Part shown: piece after piece, positions 32,417-34,510 of the stretch | How positions within the stretch are numbered: position 1 is the first letter of the stretch | Layout: each line of letters opens with the position of its first letter | Assembly: GCA_025451785.1 (NCBI GenBank) | Contig: JANWJV010000035.1 | Coordinates: 1-34,510, forward strand | Origin: Bacteroidia bacterium | GTDB taxonomy: Bacteria > Bacteroidota > Bacteroidia > JANWJV01 | Direction of reading: 5' to 3' | DNA: 34,510 nt | Made by a program: the position numbers and the translations under genes | Notes under the pieces: generated by a model | What the model was told of the DNA's origin: nothing | Database searches by the model: none | The model's input: the letters and a program-made list of their open reading frames with translations, nothing else

Positions 32417-34510
32417 ATGTCTTCTGTCTCCTTTCCCAAAATACCGGAAAACGTACCCCTTGATTTCGTAAAGGTGAGTCCTGCTTACAGATCGCAGGTG
32501 ATCAAGGTCCTTATAGGTATCCTTTTATTTCTTGCCTGCTATCTTTTGGCGCTTTGGCTGGCCTGGCAGCTTGTTTATTATGGCTGCCTGGCAGCGATCT
32601 TTATGTTATCAGCCCGGATCCACTGGATCACGATACTGGGAGCAGCCGGAATAGCATGCATGGTGATCATGTTGTTCATTTTCATGATCAAGTTCCTTTT
32701 TAAAACTGTAAAGGACAATGACCCTACCAGGGTAGAGATAAAACGGGCCGACCATCCCGCCCTGTTCGAGTTCATTGATAAAGTTTGCAAAGAAACCAAA
32801 GCGCCCTCGCCAAAAAAGGTATTCCTCTCACCTGCTGTAAACGCCTGTGTATTCTATAACTCGAGCTTTTTAAGCATGTTCTTTCCCGTTCGAAAAAACC
32901 TGGAGATCGGGCTGGGCCTGGTAAACTCTCTCAACCTTACCGAATTCAAGGCCATTCTTGCGCACGAATTCGGACACTTTTCTCAATCGAGCACCCGCCT
33001 GGGCTCTTATACTTACCGGATCAACAGGATGATCTATAACCTGGTGTACGACAATGCCGGCTGGGCAAGCTTCCTTCAAAGGGTAGCCGGCATACACTGG
33101 ATACTGTTCTTCTTTGCCCAGGTAACAGCGTTTATCGTTCAGGGGATCCAGTGGTTCTTCGTCAAGTTGTACGAACTCATTCAATTATCCTATCTAGCCC
33201 TCTCAAGAGAAATGGAATTTCATGCCGACCTGGTAGCAGCCAGTGTTTCTGGCAGCGACGCTATTACCAACTCACTGTACAGGGTCGAGTTCGGGCAGGA
33301 GGCATTTACTTACTCGCTTGAAAGGGCCAGGGAGTATTACGAAAAGGAAAAACAACTCCCGAAAAACTTCTTTCTTTTACACAAGAGAAATATCTCCTTC
33401 CTGGCAGGCGAAAACAGCCTTGAGCTAGAAGGAGAACTGCCGGTGATCAACAGGGAAACTGTTCAGCAAAAGCTCCTTCCCAGCCGCATCAGCTTCAAAG
33501 ACCTCTGGGCCACGCATCCAACGAACAACGAAAGAGATAAAAATGCTCACAACCGGGCGCTTGGTTGTGAGATGGTGACCGGGAGCCCATGGTTATTATT
33601 TTCCGACACCGAAAAGACACAGCAAGACATCAGCCTAAAACTCTACGAGCAACAATTTGGGGCAGGAAAAACGACATTGGCAACAACCGAGCATTTAATT
33701 TCATGGGTTGCTGAAAAAGAAGACCAAAGCAGCTTTCACAAAAAATATTTTCACTTTTACGAACAAGCAGGGTTACAAGATCTTTACCCCGGAAAGAACG
33801 CTGCCACTATTGAAAATCCAGCCCAGAGCTTTGACGATCTGTTCAGCGAAGAGGTCACCAGAAAGCTAAGGTTATACCAGAAAGCGATCCTTGACCTTGA
33901 TCTCGCAAAGAAAATTCATAGTGGCGAAATAAAGCTCAAAAAATTTGAGTTTGATGGGGCCATTCGTTCGGTTGACACTGCCATAGAGGTTTACTCTATT
34001 CTTAAAAAAGAAGTGTCTGAAAATGAAAAATGGCTAAGAGAACACAAGCACCGCATTTATCATTGGTTTCACGATCGCCTGCGGTCAAAGGAATCACTCC
34101 TTGCTGAAAGTTACGTTTCAATATTAGCTTTCCTCGATAACACAGAAAGCGACAAAGCTCCCTTCTTTAAGCTTTATGATGACCTCATAACCTTTTACAT
34201 ATCGATCGTGAAGGGTAATTTTAAGGAAGATGAACTTGGTTACCTTATTAATAAACAAAACCTTCTTTATGATTCCTTTGCCGGTAAGCGCGAGAGTTTT
34301 ACAGACCGTATCCTTCCGGGCAATTTGAGTTCAAAAGATCTTTTCAAGGAAGGTTATAAAAAGGCATTTTTTCTGCAAGATATCCGGAATCCAAAGAAAG
34401 CAAGGAACTTAGAGGGGCTTGGTCCTTTTATTGAAGACATGCAGAAAATGCTAATGAATATTCACACGCTGCAACAGCAAACGCTTCGCGCATTGCTGGA
34501 GGTACAAGAC
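32417..34510 (+). CDS. Membrane-bound M48-family metalloprotease, N-terminal part (runs off the window)
   Basis: An open frame of 698 codons from ATG at 32417 to the last base, with no stop, so the 3' end is missing. Two hydrophobic segments near residues 40-95 are expected to anchor it in the inner membrane. The zinc site is AHEFGHFS, with His183, Glu184 and His187 of HExxH. About 75 residues later EMEFHADLVA supplies the ExxAD glutamate ligand typical of M48 peptidases (HtpX/Ste24 class). A further hydrophobic stretch (WILFFFAQVTAFIVQGIQWFF) lies between them. The long C-terminal part beyond residue 290 is soluble, charged and helix-rich, making the protein much larger than HtpX (about 290 residues). 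An upstream in-frame start was not found; the ATG at 32412 is in another frame. A role in membrane-protein quality control is family-based inference. Confidence 0.9.
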   Translation, partial: MSSVSFPKIPENVPLDFVKVSPAYRSQVIKVLIGILLFLACYLLALWLAWQLVYYGCLAAIFMLSARIHWITILGAAGIACMVIMLFIFMIKFLFKTVKDNDPTRVEIKRADHPALFEFIDKVCKETKAPSPKKVFLSPAVNACVFYNSSFLSMFFPVRKNLEIGLGLVNSLNLTEFKAILAHEFGHFSQSSTRLGSYTYRINRMIYNLVYDNAGWASFLQRVAGIHWILFFFAQVTAFIVQGIQWFFVKLYELIQLSYLALSREMEFHADLVAASVSGSDAITNSLYRVEFGQEAFTYSLERAREYYEKEKQLPKNFFLLHKRNISFLAGENSLELEGELPVINRETVQQKLLPSRISFKDLWATHPTNNERDKNAHNRALGCEMVTGSPWLLFSDTEKTQQDISLKLYEQQFGAGKTTLATTEHLISWVAEKEDQSSFHKKYFHFYEQAGLQDLYPGKNAATIENPAQSFDDLFSEEVTRKLRLYQKAILDLDLAKKIHSGEIKLKKFEFDGAIRSVDTAIEVYSILKKEVSENEKWLREHKHRIYHWFHDRLRSKESLLAESYVSILAFLDNTESDKAPFFKLYDDLITFYISIVKGNFKEDELGYLINKQNLLYDSFAGKRESFTDRILPGNLSSKDLFKEGYKKAFFLQDIRNPKKARNLEGLGPFIEDMQKMLMNIHTLQQQTLRALLEVQD

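Noticed and set aside
32870-33184. Minus-strand open frame of 104 codons
   Set aside because: Antisense to the M48 protease frame, which contains HExxH and ExxAD motifs and stays open for 698 codons.

Overview
The window is about 34.5 kb of roughly 50% GC DNA from a member of the Bacteroidota (not placed below phylum). The grounds are: two giant SprB-repeat proteins with gliding-motility/type IX secretion (T9SS) type B C-terminal domains, TAnnTTTG-type -7 promoter boxes before many genes, few Shine-Dalgarno sequences, and a Bacteroidota-type six-domain ribosomal protein S1. I see no tRNA, rRNA, insertion sequence, prophage or CRISPR array.

Layout. 1-798: 3' part of an ornithine aminotransferase gene. 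811-2182 (minus): a TauE/SafE sulfur-anion permease and a four-cysteine Rrf2 regulator. 2253-4721 (plus): a cobalamin riboswitch controlling a BtuB-like TonB-dependent receptor, followed by a 21-bp hairpin. 4792-5307 (minus): a small exported protein of unknown function. 5383-10584 (minus): a three-gene MukBEF/MksBEF/JetABC-like condensin operon (kleisin, winged-helix subunit, SMC ATPase) with no nuclease gene beside it. 10745-12571 (minus): rpsA, with a clear promoter and terminator.

12725-30472 is the most distinctive region. Two very large secreted SprB-repeat proteins (1785 and 1995 aa) flank four plus-strand signalling genes: a CheB-CheR-PAS protein, a soluble PAS histidine kinase, a receiver-Crp fusion and a second Crp/Fnr regulator. 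The first adhesin is divergent from the signalling genes and the second lies directly downstream of them. The adhesins share an N-terminal domain and the same four-unit super-repeat of 906 nt, so they are related. A perfect 10-bp inverted repeat precedes the last Crp gene, and a shorter one lies in the predicted promoter of the second adhesin. My inference is that this is a sensory module controlling production of surface adhesins; the sequence does not prove it.

30477-34510: a minus-strand exported protein of unknown function converging on the second adhesin gene with a 4-nt gap, then the 5' part of a membrane-bound M48 metalloprotease gene that runs off the window.
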